Shown: piece by piece, positions 19,201 through 27,459 of the stretch
Layout: each line of letters begins with the position of its first letter
How positions within the stretch are numbered: the stretch's first letter is position 1
Source: CAIWHR01 sp963773195
Lineage (GTDB): Bacteria; Pseudomonadota; Gammaproteobacteria; Burkholderiales; Casimicrobiaceae
Length of the DNA stretch: 64,000 nucleotides
Reading direction: 5' to 3'
Assembly (NCBI GenBank): GCA_963773195.1
Contig: CAVZAE010000004.1
Span: 186,001 to 250,000 of the forward strand
Notes under the pieces: generated by a model
What the model was told of the DNA's origin: nothing
The model's database searches: none
Seen by the model: only the letters and a program-made list of their open reading frames with translations
Position numbers and translations under genes: made by a program

Positions 19201-19975
19201 GCAATATCCCGACGCGGTCGCCCTACGCGCGTTGCGCTGCTACGCGTACCCCTACCGGATCGTGTTCGTCGCGCATGCGACGGCCGAAGGCTCGACCGAG
19301 CTCGATACGCGCCACAATTTCACCGTGATTCACAATGGTCTCGACCGCAGGCGTCTCGTCGCCGCCGCAGCAGGGCTCGATCGAACAGAGGCACGGCGAG
19401 AGCTCGGCATCGCGCCCGACGAGATCGTGCTGCTGCTGCTCGGGACGGTCTGCGAGCGCAAGGGACAGCACGATCTCGCGCAGGCACTCGCCCTGTTGCC
19501 GGATGCCGTCGCCTCGCGCACGCGCACGTTCTTCGTCGGTGACCGCGAAGGCGACTACCAGCGTGCGATGCACACGCTGATCGGCACGCTGCACGACGAG
19601 CGGCGCGCGCGCGTCGGAATCGTTCCCGAGACCGGCGAAGTCGCACGCTACTTCCTCGCCGCCGACGTGTTCGTGTGCACGTCGCGGGTCGAAAGCTACC
19701 CGCGCGTGATCCTCGAGGCGATGGCGTGGGGATTGCCGATCGTGACCACGCCCGTGTTCGGCATCCGCGAGCAAGTGCGCGAAGGCGTGAACGGCCTGTT
19801 CTACGAACCGGGTGATGTCGCCGCGCTAGCCGCCGCGATCTCGCGCCTCGTCACCGACGATGTGCTGCGGACCAAGCTGGCCGGCAACGCGGTGCCGGCA
19901 CTCGACGCCCTCACGGACTTCGACGCCATGGTCGAGGCCTACGGCAAACTCTTCGTCCAGGCGGCGGCGCCTTGA
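16238..19975 (+). CDS. giant multi-domain glycosyltransferase (two GT2 + one GT4)
   Basis: The protein has 1245 residues from GTG 16238. Residues about 20-110 and 125-220 are two copies of a beta domain with the signature GW.F.P...RPD...SGF. GT2 domain 1 lies at about 328-530 (SIVMPVYRPDRKWL, acceptor LDQDDE at 418-423, TDDDK). GT2 domain 2 lies at about 588-800 (AILIPSRNQCAVLARCLDSL, LFLNNDTE at 682-689, VAYNDVDYGFRLEEAG). A GT4 domain lies at about 863-1240 (VIHNGLD, GTVCERKGQHDL, VESYPRVILEAMAWGLPIV). All three catalytic cores look intact, so one chain may add several sugars in sequence, as in rhamnan or O-antigen polymerising enzymes. It is translationally coupled to the sulfotransferase. 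Confidence 0.9.
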   Translation: MIPEAEPAGTTVLFAFDGATDWPPDEPLRTLTGWCFSPDSAVSGVELRVRSAAAHAAEYGLPRPDIGLLHPDHAAAATSGFRLALALPPGRHEFVLVALREGAQAVVMLERTIEVAFARLMGNVESPGATRHPAGRIHVSGWCFHPHARVARVMITLRGETHECRYPFARPDVARVFAHLPAAEQSGFEVHVDVPPGRHPLAVAGELENGLVLPLATDATIDVLSNSFVARALRGVKARLRAIKGVTMMARAWVSRHGYFPRPRDWPRLAAKALRLLRAAAAARPGLPGGFAIPASADPYDVWLDWNRWSERRAAWLAARLAQAASLPTISIVMPVYRPDRKWLDRAVATVEAQIYRRWELCIADDASGDPALSRHLDALAARDSRIKVVHRPENGNISRATNSAAELATGDFLLFLDQDDELEPDALGEIALALAAAPDADVLYTDDDKIDVDGRRYAPQFKPDWSPELLLSYMYFSHAFVVRRSLFAGLGGFRAGFEGSQDYDFALRASERARGVVHVPLVLYHWRATPGSTATSGAAKPASFDVARRAIDETLARRGSRGRAVQPEWATSAGLGLFQHEFPDDGPRVAILIPSRNQCAVLARCLDSLAATTYRNYEVVVVDNESDDPATLDYLARLPHRVLRVANPGPRFSFAHINNVAARSVDADYLLFLNNDTEVRDPRWLSAMVGYAQMEGVGAVGARLVYPDGRIQHAGILHGYYDGLPGPAFKLMPESEHGYLSYLAVARNYGAVTAACLLTPRRLFLEHDGFDGERFAVAYNDVDYGFRLEEAGLRCVYAPQATLLHHEGHSRGFTDDPRETAAYRARWGSRRERYYNPNLSLADERFAIQPRRAFVAAPPGPVRALMCAFNLNWEGAPYSQFEMTAELKRRRLLEPVVYAPTDGPLRAAYEREGISVHVATHPLAGVATGHEYDAAIDAFARWVRTLDVEVVYGNTLQTFYAIDAAHRIGRPSIWNPRESEPWQEYFRQYPDAVALRALRCYAYPYRIVFVAHATAEGSTELDTRHNFTVIHNGLDRRRLVAAAAGLDRTEARRELGIAPDEIVLLLLGTVCERKGQHDLAQALALLPDAVASRTRTFFVGDREGDYQRAMHTLIGTLHDERRARVGIVPETGEVARYFLAADVFVCTSRVESYPRVILEAMAWGLPIVTTPVFGIREQVREGVNGLFYEPGDVAALAAAISRLVTDDVLRTKLAGNAVPALDALTDFDAMVEAYGKLFVQAAAP

Positions 19976-20075
19976 CGTCGCCTCCGTGGCGGCGGGGTTT
20001 CGCGCATGCGACAACTGCGCGACAATCCGTCGCAGCCCCGCCGACCCGGGCCGTGCCGCTGCCCGACCCTTCCGG

Positions 20076-21911
20076 ATGACTTCCCGCCGCGTCTCCCGTG
20101 CCCGCGCGTTGCGCAAGGCGTTCGAGCGCCAGTGGCGCCGCGTGCGCGCCGACCCGCGGCTCCTGCCGCACTTCGCGGGCAAGGCGTGGCGCATCGTGCG
20201 CGGCGGCCGCCTCGACAAGCTGATCGAGCGCAACCAGATGCGCACCGACTGGTTCTCGGACTACGGCGCCTGGGCCGCCGAGCACGACGTCAAGAGCGGA
20301 CTCCACTATGCGCTCTTGCGCGAGCGCATCGCCAAGCTCCCGAAGGCGCCGCGCTTCGGCATCGTCGTGGTCGACGAGCCGGACGCCCGTGCCGGCGCGC
20401 GCACGGAAACACTCGCTTCGCTCGAGGCGCAGGCGCTCCGCCCGGCTGTGGTCGAAACCGCGACCGACGAAACCGGTGCGCTCGAGGTGCTCGCCCGACT
20501 CGCGGGGCGAACGGAACTCGACTGGCTCGGCGTCGTGAGCGCCGGTGACATCGTCGCGCCCGACGCGCTGGCGGAGCTTGCGCTCGAGCTCTCTGCAGCG
20601 CCGGCAACGGTGCTCGCGTACGTCGACCACGACGAGCTTCTCCTGGACGGCTCGCGCGCCCATCCCGATTTCAAGCCGTGCTGGGACCCGTTTCTGTTCG
20701 CGCAGGAGCCCTACTTCAAGCGCACTGCAGTCGCGGACCGCAGCGCGGTCGCCGGCGCCTTCGCGCGCGATATCCCGGTCTCGGAATGGGACCTGCTCTG
20801 GCGAATCGCCGAGAGCGCGGCGCCGCACATGATCGCCCATCTGCCTCGGGTGTTGATCCATCGCGCCCATCGACCGCGCGCCGGGGCGAAGGAAGCGCGA
20901 CCGGCGCACCGGCACTTCGAGCGGCAGGGCGTAGAGCCCGAGTTCGAACCCCAGACGGCGCGCACGTGGCGACTGCGGCTGCCGCTACCGGCCAAGCCTC
21001 CTCGTGTCACCGTCATCATCCCCACGCGCGACCAGCCCGACCTGCTGGCGGCGGCGGTCGACGGCGTGCTCACGCGGACCGCCTATCCGGACGTCGAGCT
21101 CATCGTCGTCGACAACGGCAGCGAGCTGCCGGAGACCCGCGCCACGCTGGTCCGCCTTGAAGCCACGCCCCGCGTCCGCGTGCTGCACGATCCGACGCCG
21201 TTCAACTTCGCGCGGCTCAACAACCTCGCGGCCGGGGCGGCGACCGGCAGCGTGCTCTGCTTCCTCAACGACGACACCAACATCATCGCCCCCGACTGGC
21301 TCGACGAAATGACAGCCCTCGCCCTGCGGCCCGAGGTCGGCGTCGTCGGCGCCCGGCTTCTCTACCGGGACGGGACCATCCAGCATGCAGGCGTTCTGCT
21401 GGGCGCCTTCGCGCTCACGCATCACCTGCTGCAGGGACGGCCCGCCGATTTCCGCGGCTACCGCAACCGCGGGATGCTCACGCACGCGGTCAGCGCCGTG
21501 ACCGCGGCCTGCGCCGTGATCCGGCTCGATCTGTTCGACACGCTCGGCGGCTTCGACGAAGCCCTTCCTGCCGCCTACAACGACATCGATCTCTGCCTGG
21601 CGTCCGGCGCACGCGGGCGCTACAACATCGTCGTCAACCGCCCGCTTGTCCATCATTTCGAGTCGGCGTCGCGCGGCTACTACCTTCGGCCGGAGCAGGA
21701 AGCCGCCGACCGTGACGCGCTCGGCTATTTGCTCGGCAAATGGGGCGACGGCGTGCGCGCGGATCCGTTCTACAACCCGAACCTTGCTCTTGATCGCGAG
21801 AATTACACGCTCGCGTACCCGCCGCGCGTGCCCGCCGAGCGCGCTTTCCGTTTCGCGTTCGCCCACAGAGAACCGACGGCACCGCGCCGCCGACCCGCAA
21901 CCGTCGCTTGA
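20076..21911 (+). CDS. two-domain GT2 glycosyltransferase, first domain degenerate
   Basis: The protein has 611 residues from ATG 20076; upstream in-frame starts lie inside the previous gene. The N-terminal half (about 100-290) aligns by eye with GT2 domain 1 of the preceding protein: DALAELALELSAAP and YVDHDELLLDGSRAHPDFKP against YTDDDKIDVDGRRYAPQFKP. However, the acceptor LDQDDE is replaced by VSAGDI, so this domain has probably lost catalysis. The second GT2 domain (about 310-520) is intact: VTVIIPTRDQPDLLAAAVDG, LCFLNDDTN, GTIQHAGVLLG, AYNDIDLCL. It likely transfers one sugar of the surface glycan. Confidence 0.87.
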   Translation: MTSRRVSRARALRKAFERQWRRVRADPRLLPHFAGKAWRIVRGGRLDKLIERNQMRTDWFSDYGAWAAEHDVKSGLHYALLRERIAKLPKAPRFGIVVVDEPDARAGARTETLASLEAQALRPAVVETATDETGALEVLARLAGRTELDWLGVVSAGDIVAPDALAELALELSAAPATVLAYVDHDELLLDGSRAHPDFKPCWDPFLFAQEPYFKRTAVADRSAVAGAFARDIPVSEWDLLWRIAESAAPHMIAHLPRVLIHRAHRPRAGAKEARPAHRHFERQGVEPEFEPQTARTWRLRLPLPAKPPRVTVIIPTRDQPDLLAAAVDGVLTRTAYPDVELIVVDNGSELPETRATLVRLEATPRVRVLHDPTPFNFARLNNLAAGAATGSVLCFLNDDTNIIAPDWLDEMTALALRPEVGVVGARLLYRDGTIQHAGVLLGAFALTHHLLQGRPADFRGYRNRGMLTHAVSAVTAACAVIRLDLFDTLGGFDEALPAAYNDIDLCLASGARGRYNIVVNRPLVHHFESASRGYYLRPEQEAADRDALGYLLGKWGDGVRADPFYNPNLALDRENYTLAYPPRVPAERAFRFAFAHREPTAPRRRPATVA

Positions 21912-21999
21912 ATGCCCGGTTGCGGGAGGCGTGCCCGCGGACCATAATCGTCGCCCATCCGCGCCCGCCGGGGCGCGTCACGCACGCGGAGGGATCGCC

Positions 22000-22566
22000 A
22001 TGGACGTACAGCTTCTGCAGACGCTGGGACGCAACTGGTGGCTCGTACTGTTGCGCGGCATCGCCGCCATCGTGTTCGGACTCCTCGCCTGGGCGTGGCC
22101 GGGCGTTACGCTCGTGACGCTCGTTCTTTTCTGGGGAGCCTACGCGCTCGTCGATGGCGTCGCGGCGCTCATCGGCGGCTGGAAGACGAAGGATGGCGGC
22201 AAGCCGATGTGGACCGTGGTTCTGGTCGGCCTCGTCGGCATCGCCGCCGGCATCTTCACGTTTTTGCAGCCTGGCGTCACCGCGATTGCGCTCCTGATCC
22301 TGATTGCGGTCTGGGCGATCGTTCAGGGCGTGCTCGAGATCTCGGCCGCCATCCGGTTGCGCAAGGAAATCCAGAACGAGTGGCTGCTGATCCTCTGCGG
22401 CGTGCTTTCCGTCGCCTTCGGTGTGCTGATGATCCTGAATCCGGGTGCGGGCGCGATCGCGGTGCTGTGGCTCATCGGCGCCTTCGCGGTCGCCTACGGC
22501 GTGCTGCTCATTATTCTGTCGTTCAAGCTCAAGAAGCACGGCGCGGTGCGGCCGGCCGCCGCGTAG
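22000..22566 (+). CDS. HdeD family membrane protein
   Basis: The 188-residue protein starts at ATG 22000, eight bases after a good GGAGGG ribosome site. It has six hydrophobic segments and the family start LGRNWWLVLLRGIAAIVFGLLAWAWPG, with inner repeats FGVLMILNPGAGAIAVLWLIGAFAVAYG. HdeD proteins are linked to acid resistance in enterobacteria, but in most proteobacteria the role is unknown. Its 3' end overlaps the convergent cytochrome-b-like gene by 38 bases. Confidence 0.88.
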   Translation: MDVQLLQTLGRNWWLVLLRGIAAIVFGLLAWAWPGVTLVTLVLFWGAYALVDGVAALIGGWKTKDGGKPMWTVVLVGLVGIAAGIFTFLQPGVTAIALLILIAVWAIVQGVLEISAAIRLRKEIQNEWLLILCGVLSVAFGVLMILNPGAGAIAVLWLIGAFAVAYGVLLIILSFKLKKHGAVRPAAA

Positions 22567-23029
22567 CGCCGCGCGTCCGCCTTCCGAGCACGAGGTGCAC
22601 GGGCAGAAGGACCACAAGCGCGAGGCCCGTCACCCAGTGCAGAAGCGAGAGCGGCGGCCGCGCGTCGTCGGTCGCAAAGTAGTAGAGCGCGTAGCCGGTC
22701 GCTGCGAGGACGGCGAACGTCGCCACTACAAGCGATCCGCTGCCGCGATTGCGTCGCAACCGCCACGCCGGCCGAGCATGCGCGGCGACCATCGCCCCTA
22801 GGGCAATCAGCGTTGCCATCGCCGCGGCGCCATGAAGCTTCATCGCGAGCGCCTCGCGCGCCACGCGCGCCAGCTCGTCGCCGGCGGTGAAGCCAAGCGC
22901 GTCGGCATAGTGAGTCCCGAGCCACGCGAGGCCGCTGCCGACCAGCGCAAGCAACACGAACCCCAGCGCATACCGGGCACCCGTCCCGAGCGGGACAGCA
23001 TCGGCGAAGGGTCGCTCGCGGGCGGCCAC
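22529..23029 (-). CDS. cytochrome-b-like membrane protein (DUF4405-like)
   Basis: The protein has 166 residues from GTG 23029, seven bases after the apbE stop. Four hydrophobic segments are visible. His residues sit at KLHGAAAM, VAAHARP, SLLHWVTG and LPVHLVLG, in or at the ends of helices, the pattern expected for haem-b ligands in small di-haem cytochromes. It is the last gene of a leftward run of peroxidase, porin, FMN-binding protein and ApbE, so it may pass electrons between the quinone pool and the periplasmic flavoprotein. This role is inference; no CxxCH motif is present. Confidence 0.6.
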   Translation of the reverse strand: MAARERPFADAVPLGTGARYALGFVLLALVGSGLAWLGTHYADALGFTAGDELARVAREALAMKLHGAAAMATLIALGAMVAAHARPAWRLRRNRGSGSLVVATFAVLAATGYALYYFATDDARPPLSLLHWVTGLALVVLLPVHLVLGRRTRGATRRPAAPRRAS

Positions 23030-23036
23030 GATCGCG

Positions 23037-23936
23037 TCAGGCCGCCACCGCAGGTTCGGCGGAATCCGGTATCTGCGTCCAACGCCAGCGTTCACCCGCC
23101 GGCGAGAGCACCGCCGCGCTCGCGCCGAACGCCGCCAGCGCCGGGGCGGCGGCCCGCCCGCGCAGCGCGACCACCTTGGTCAGTGCGTCTGCAAGCATGC
23201 AGGTCGGCGCGATGACGGACACCGTGCGCGTGCTCATGACGGGCAGCCCGTTGCGCGGGTCGATCAACGGACTGGCCCACCGACCGTCAACGTACCGCCG
23301 CTGGCTCGCATAGGCACTGGTCGCGACAGCACCCTCGCGAATCCGCACGAGCGGCTGCACGCCGCCCTGCGCGCCACCCCTGCGCACGTAAACTGATTCG
23401 TCGCGCTCGCCAAAGACGCGCAGATCGCCGCCCGCATTCACCACGCCGGTCATAACGCCGTGGGCGCGCAGCGCAAGAACCGCACGGTCGACCGCGTAAC
23501 CCTTGGCGATGCCGCAGAGGTCGAGGGCGAGCGGCCGCGCGAAGGTCACACCTCGCGCGCTCAGGCGAATGTCGCGCCAGCACGCCGCGCGGTCGGCCAT
23601 CGACTGTGGCGGCAGGAAGCCCAGCGCCGCGAGTCGCGCGCCTTGCGTCGGATCGAACGCTCCGTCCGAACGTTCCGCTACGGTCAGCGCGCACGCGAGC
23701 ACCGCCCGCAGATCGCGAGAGATCATCGTTTCGCGCGTCGCGGCGCGGCGATTCACGCGCGAAAGCTCGCTCGCCGGGTCGTGGTTCGACAGCGCGCGAT
23801 GAATGCATGCGATGGCCACGAACGCCGCAGCGATCGCCGTATCGACCACCGCTGCTTGGTGCGCCTCGGCGGCGATCTCCACGATCGTGCCGAGCCAAAG
23901 CTGCGCGCGCCGCCGATGGGTCACGCCTTCAGCCAT
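23037..23936 (-). CDS. apbE: FAD:protein FMN transferase
   Basis: The 299-residue protein is typical in length. ApbE motifs are visible: AFVAIACIHRALSNHDPASE followed by LSRVNR, DGAFDPTQG, LALDLCGIAKGYAVDRAV, GVVNAGGDLRVFG, SPLIDPRNGLP, and VSVIAPTCMLADALTKVV. The enzyme attaches FMN covalently to a Ser/Thr of a target flavoprotein. The likely target is encoded immediately upstream (SGATLS motif); the ATG overlaps that gene's stop by eight bases. No clear signal peptide or lipobox is seen in the first residues, so the site of action is uncertain. Confidence 0.92.
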   Translation of the reverse strand: MAEGVTHRRRAQLWLGTIVEIAAEAHQAAVVDTAIAAAFVAIACIHRALSNHDPASELSRVNRRAATRETMISRDLRAVLACALTVAERSDGAFDPTQGARLAALGFLPPQSMADRAACWRDIRLSARGVTFARPLALDLCGIAKGYAVDRAVLALRAHGVMTGVVNAGGDLRVFGERDESVYVRRGGAQGGVQPLVRIREGAVATSAYASQRRYVDGRWASPLIDPRNGLPVMSTRTVSVIAPTCMLADALTKVVALRGRAAAPALAAFGASAAVLSPAGERWRWTQIPDSAEPAVAA

Positions 23937-24462
23937 GGGCGAGCGCCTTCGCGTAGAGCAGGAGCAGTCGATGCACGGCCTCGGTCACGTGCCGACACGA
24001 GAGCGTCGCGCCGGAGATGTTGCGGATGTCGGAATCGATCCGGACCGGATCGCCGGGTTTCTTGCCCGTGAACTGCGCGCGCCAGGCGGCGAGCCGGATC
24101 GCATCGCCGTGCGATTCGCGGTAGGCGAGCACGTCGAGCGAGCGCACCGCGCCGTCCGGAGAGAGCGCGAGTCCGTAGGTGATCAGTTCGACCTTCCCGA
24201 TCACTTCGTCGACGATGAACCAGCCCAGCGCGCGCTCGCCGGCGCGCACTCGCCACACGCGCGGCTCGACCTGGAAGCGCCCGGCCTCCTGTGCAATCGC
24301 GGCCTTGACGTCGGCGGCGACCAGTACCGGCTCGAAGGACGTCGCATCGGGAAAGGCTGCGCGCTGTGCCGCGTCGACCGACAGATACTCGATCGCGTAG
24401 GCGAACTCCGCCACCGGCGCGACGAGTGCCGCGGTCGCGGGGATCAGCCACGTGTGACGCAT
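23929..24462 (-). CDS. FMN-binding domain protein (periplasmic flavoprotein)
   Basis: The 177-residue protein has an N-terminal signal peptide (MRHTWLIPATAALVAPVAEFAYA). The C-terminal FMN_bind region has DSDIRNISGATLSCRHVTEAV. The SGAT(L)S sequence matches the ApbE modification motif in which the Thr carries FMN as a phosphoester. This is a known relation for NqrC/RnfG-type proteins. The gene lies between the porin gene (10 bases upstream) and apbE (overlapping), so it should be a periplasmic one- or two-electron carrier in this module. Confidence 0.85.
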   Translation of the reverse strand: MRHTWLIPATAALVAPVAEFAYAIEYLSVDAAQRAAFPDATSFEPVLVAADVKAAIAQEAGRFQVEPRVWRVRAGERALGWFIVDEVIGKVELITYGLALSPDGAVRSLDVLAYRESHGDAIRLAAWRAQFTGKKPGDPVRIDSDIRNISGATLSCRHVTEAVHRLLLLYAKALAHG

Positions 24463-24472
24463 TGCCGGAGCG

Positions 24473-25861
24473 CTAGAAGTTGAGGCCGAATCCCAGCTGG
24501 AACGCGTTGCGCGCCGAATCGAAACGGAACTGCTGGTAGTCGGCCTTGAACACGATGCTCGGCGTCACGAAGAAGTCGGCGCCGACGGTCCAGATCTGCT
24601 GCGTGGGCGTCGTCGGGACGCCGAGGCCTTCGGGAACCGTTGCAAAGGACGCCGCCGTGTTGACCCACTCGTAGCGCGTCCACGGTGTGAGCGCGTAATC
24701 GTGCCACACCCATGCACTGCGCCACGCCGCCTGCAGGTAGCCGCCGAAGAAGAGTTGCGGAACCGGCGTCGGCTGGCCGATGAACGTGAGATTGAGCGCT
24801 TCGGTGTCGCTGATCGTTCCGCGCGCGTAGAGCGCGGCGAAGTCGAACGGTGGCGGCTGCCATCTCGCGTGCGCTTCCCAGAGCGTGACGCGCGCATTCT
24901 GCGCCGGGAAGTCCTGGACGCCCTGCCCGGCCTTGCCAGTGAAGTACGTGCCGCCGACTTGCACACCGGGAATGCCCTCGTAGTTGGCCGAGACGTACCC
25001 CGACAGGTCCTTGGCCGAGGCGATCGAGAGCTCCTGGTGGATGCTACCGAGGGGCGATTCGCGGCCTTCCTCCGACGTTGGATCCCAGTTCGCGAGGTTG
25101 AAGCCCGTGGTGACACCAAAATTCCACTTGAGCCCTTCGAACGCGTCGCCGTAAACGGCGAGGCCGCCTTCACGCCAGGTCGTCGGGATGATCGACGTCT
25201 CGACGAAGTTGCGGAACACCCCATAGTACTGCGTCGGCTCGTGGTGCTCGTTCAGGAAGCCGATCGGAACGAGGAAGAGGCCGGCGCGGCCACCGAGCTT
25301 GTCGGTGAACTGGCGCTCCGCGTAGAACTGCTCGATCTCGACCTCGCCCTTGTCGGTCGCGGAGGCGACCGCGTGCTCGACCTCGAGCTCCGCCGCCATC
25401 CGCGTGCGCTCGTCGAAGCGGTGCGCCCAGCCCAGCACCGCGCGCGCGAGGTCGGCCTGCGTGTCGCTCGAATTGTGGATGGGACGACTGTACGCGATCT
25501 CGCCGTAGCCGAAGAACGTCGTCTCGGAGATCGTCTGGGCCTGGTTCGCAACCGTCTGCTCGAGGTGGTCGACGCGCTGCGTGAGTTCCGTCTGTGCGGC
25601 AGCATTCGCTGCGGGCGTTGCTGCGGGCGCCGTGCCCGGCGCTCCCGGCGCCGCAGCCGTCGCCGTTGCCGTCGCGGGTGCCGCGGGCGCCTGCTTTTGC
25701 GCTGCGAGTTCCTTCATCTGCGCCTTGAGCTGCTCCAATTGGGCGCGCAGCTCGGCGATCTCCGCCTTGAGTGCCGCCTCGTCGGCGAGCGCGCAGGGCG
25801 AAGCGAACGTCGCGGCGAGCGCGACGGCGACGAGCGTACGGGTCTTCGACGTGCAGGACAT
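24473..25861 (-). CDS. outer-membrane porin-like beta-barrel with N-terminal coiled coil
   Basis: The 462-residue protein has a signal peptide (about 1-26), a coiled coil at about 28-55 (ALKAEIAELRAQLEQLKAQM), an Ala/Pro/Thr-rich linker, a second short coiled coil (LTQRVDHLEQTVANQ), then a barrel starting FFGYGEIAYSRP. It ends in Phe after GFGLNF, the usual C-terminal signature of outer-membrane barrels. The coiled coil probably reaches through the periplasm toward the peptidoglycan. The gene follows the di-haem peroxidase gene by 33 bases and precedes the FMN-binding protein. Confidence 0.8.
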   Translation of the reverse strand: MSCTSKTRTLVAVALAATFASPCALADEAALKAEIAELRAQLEQLKAQMKELAAQKQAPAAPATATATAAAPGAPGTAPAATPAANAAAQTELTQRVDHLEQTVANQAQTISETTFFGYGEIAYSRPIHNSSDTQADLARAVLGWAHRFDERTRMAAELEVEHAVASATDKGEVEIEQFYAERQFTDKLGGRAGLFLVPIGFLNEHHEPTQYYGVFRNFVETSIIPTTWREGGLAVYGDAFEGLKWNFGVTTGFNLANWDPTSEEGRESPLGSIHQELSIASAKDLSGYVSANYEGIPGVQVGGTYFTGKAGQGVQDFPAQNARVTLWEAHARWQPPPFDFAALYARGTISDTEALNLTFIGQPTPVPQLFFGGYLQAAWRSAWVWHDYALTPWTRYEWVNTAASFATVPEGLGVPTTPTQQIWTVGADFFVTPSIVFKADYQQFRFDSARNAFQLGFGLNF

Positions 25862-25894
25862 CGCGCGGGCTCCCTCGTGACGATGCCGACGGCT

Positions 25895-27130
25895 TCAGCG
25901 CGTGCGCACGCGCGCGGGCACCGCCGCGACGATGTAGTGGTCGGTCAACGTGCCGAGGAACGCTTCGAGATCGTCGAGCTCGGCTTCGGTCAGCCGCGGC
26001 TGCTCGCCGGGATTGCGGTCGTACGGGACCTCGCTCGTGTTGACGTTGCCCGCGAGCTCGGGCGGCAAGTCGTCGAACTTGCGGACGACGCCGCTCGCGT
26101 CCTTCGGGTAGAACTTGTCAGGACGAGTATCGCGCTGCACGTAGAAGCGCAGCGCCTCGCGCAGTGTCTTGAACTTGCCGTTGTGGAAGAACACCTTGCG
26201 CGTCGCCACGTTGCGCAGCGTCGGCACTTTGAACGCGCCGCAGAGATCCTTGCGATCGGCCAGGTCGGTGCGATCGGGGCCGCAGAGCCCCATGTCGAAG
26301 TAAGCGGGGTGGGCCGTCGCGGAAATCTCTGCATTGCGCGGGACCCCGAGATTGTCGTACGTGAAATCGGTGAACAGCGGCGGCTCGTGGTCCGGGCCGC
26401 GGCCGCTCGGATGGCAGCCGATGCAGTTGCCCTTGTCGAAGCGGTTGAAGAGCGAGAGGCCGCGCACCTCCGCGGGCGAAAGCCGAACGCGGCCGGCCAG
26501 GAAGAGGTCGTACTTGGAGTCGAACGGCCGAAACTCCGGCGCCCGCGACTCATACTGCAGGAGCGCAAAGCTGATCGCACGCACCGTGGCCTGCTCGTCG
26601 GCGAACACGTTGGCGCCGAACACCTGCCGGAATTCCCTGGCATAGGGGGTCTTCGAAAGCCGGGCGACCAGGTCGGCGGGCGACGCGTTCGCCATCTCGT
26701 GCGCCGCGAAGAGCGGACGCAGCGCCTGCTCCATCAGATCCTTGGCCCGGCCGTCGCGGTTGAATCCGCCGTTCGGCGTGCCCTCGTCGTCGAACGAGAA
26801 CGCGGTCGTGTTCAGGTAGCGCAGCGACGGCACCGAGCGAAACCCCGGCATGTCGACCTTGGGGCCTCCGGGCTGCACCGCGAGGCTGTTGCTCTGCGCG
26901 TGCGCGTTGTTCGGATCGTGGCACGTCGCGCACGACATGGCACCGGAGGCGGACAGGCTCGGATCGTGGAACATCTTCTTGCCGAGTGTCACCGGCGTCG
27001 GCGCGGCGGCGCCGCTCGCGCGGGCGGGCGTGCGGAACGGCAGCCCGAGCAGCACGAAAACGAGTACGGCCACGACCGCGCGATACCCGAGCCGTGCGGT
27101 CCGCTTCCGCGGAGGAATGGGATCGATCAT
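25895..27130 (-). CDS. di-haem cytochrome c peroxidase family protein (MauG/CcpA-like)
   Basis: The 411-residue protein has an N-terminal membrane/signal segment (VVAVLVFVLLGLPF) and two haem-c sites: MSCATCHDPN at about residue 65 and NCIGCHPSG near 235. The first haem domain has LGKKMFHDPSLSASGAMSC, and RSVPSLRYLNTTAFSFDDEG and KVPTLRNVATRKVFFHNG are typical of the CCP_MauG family. It is expected to be periplasmic and to reduce peroxide or oxidise a partner. It is the first gene of the leftward flavin/haem module. Confidence 0.9.
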   Translation of the reverse strand: MIDPIPPRKRTARLGYRAVVAVLVFVLLGLPFRTPARASGAAAPTPVTLGKKMFHDPSLSASGAMSCATCHDPNNAHAQSNSLAVQPGGPKVDMPGFRSVPSLRYLNTTAFSFDDEGTPNGGFNRDGRAKDLMEQALRPLFAAHEMANASPADLVARLSKTPYAREFRQVFGANVFADEQATVRAISFALLQYESRAPEFRPFDSKYDLFLAGRVRLSPAEVRGLSLFNRFDKGNCIGCHPSGRGPDHEPPLFTDFTYDNLGVPRNAEISATAHPAYFDMGLCGPDRTDLADRKDLCGAFKVPTLRNVATRKVFFHNGKFKTLREALRFYVQRDTRPDKFYPKDASGVVRKFDDLPPELAGNVNTSEVPYDRNPGEQPRLTEAELDDLEAFLGTLTDHYIVAAVPARVRTR

Positions 27131-27262
27131 GGCCAGCTCCGTTGCCGGTGAACGCCGAACGCGCCCAAGTGTCCCGGGCGCATCTCAAGCACGGCTGGCT
27201 GGCGGCGCGGCAACCTGGGGTTGTCGCCGTCCACTGGCTGGCGATCGAGTTGTCGCGACCTG

Positions 27263-27445
27263 CTACTTCGTGAGGATCAGCTTTCCGAACCGCGTCTCAC
27301 GCAGGAAGTAGATCGTCTTGTTATGCAGGATGGCGAGCTGCGTGCGGCCGCCGAGCAGCATCTTGCTCTCGACCACCCGAGGCGCCTCGTCGTCCTGCTC
27401 GCGCGCCGGTGCGGGCGCGCGCAGGGAGTCCGAGGCGGGCTTCAT
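27263..27445 (-). CDS. hemP: hemin uptake protein HemP
   Basis: The 60-residue protein ends in the HemP signature: SKMLLGGRTQLAILHNKTIY followed by FLRETRFGKLILTK. HemP is a small iron-regulated protein that in beta-proteobacteria activates haem-uptake genes. It follows bfd by 14 bases and should share its Fur-controlled promoter. No haem receptor gene is next to it, which is unusual. Confidence 0.9.
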   Translation of the reverse strand: MKPASDSLRAPAPAREQDDEAPRVVESKMLLGGRTQLAILHNKTIYFLRETRFGKLILTK

Positions 27446-27459
27446 CGCGAATTTGCCCC

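Noticed and set aside
24701..27151. 816-codon plus-strand frame across the porin and peroxidase genes
   Set aside because: It is antisense to genes with signal peptides and CxxCH motifs; composition is typical of a shadow frame.
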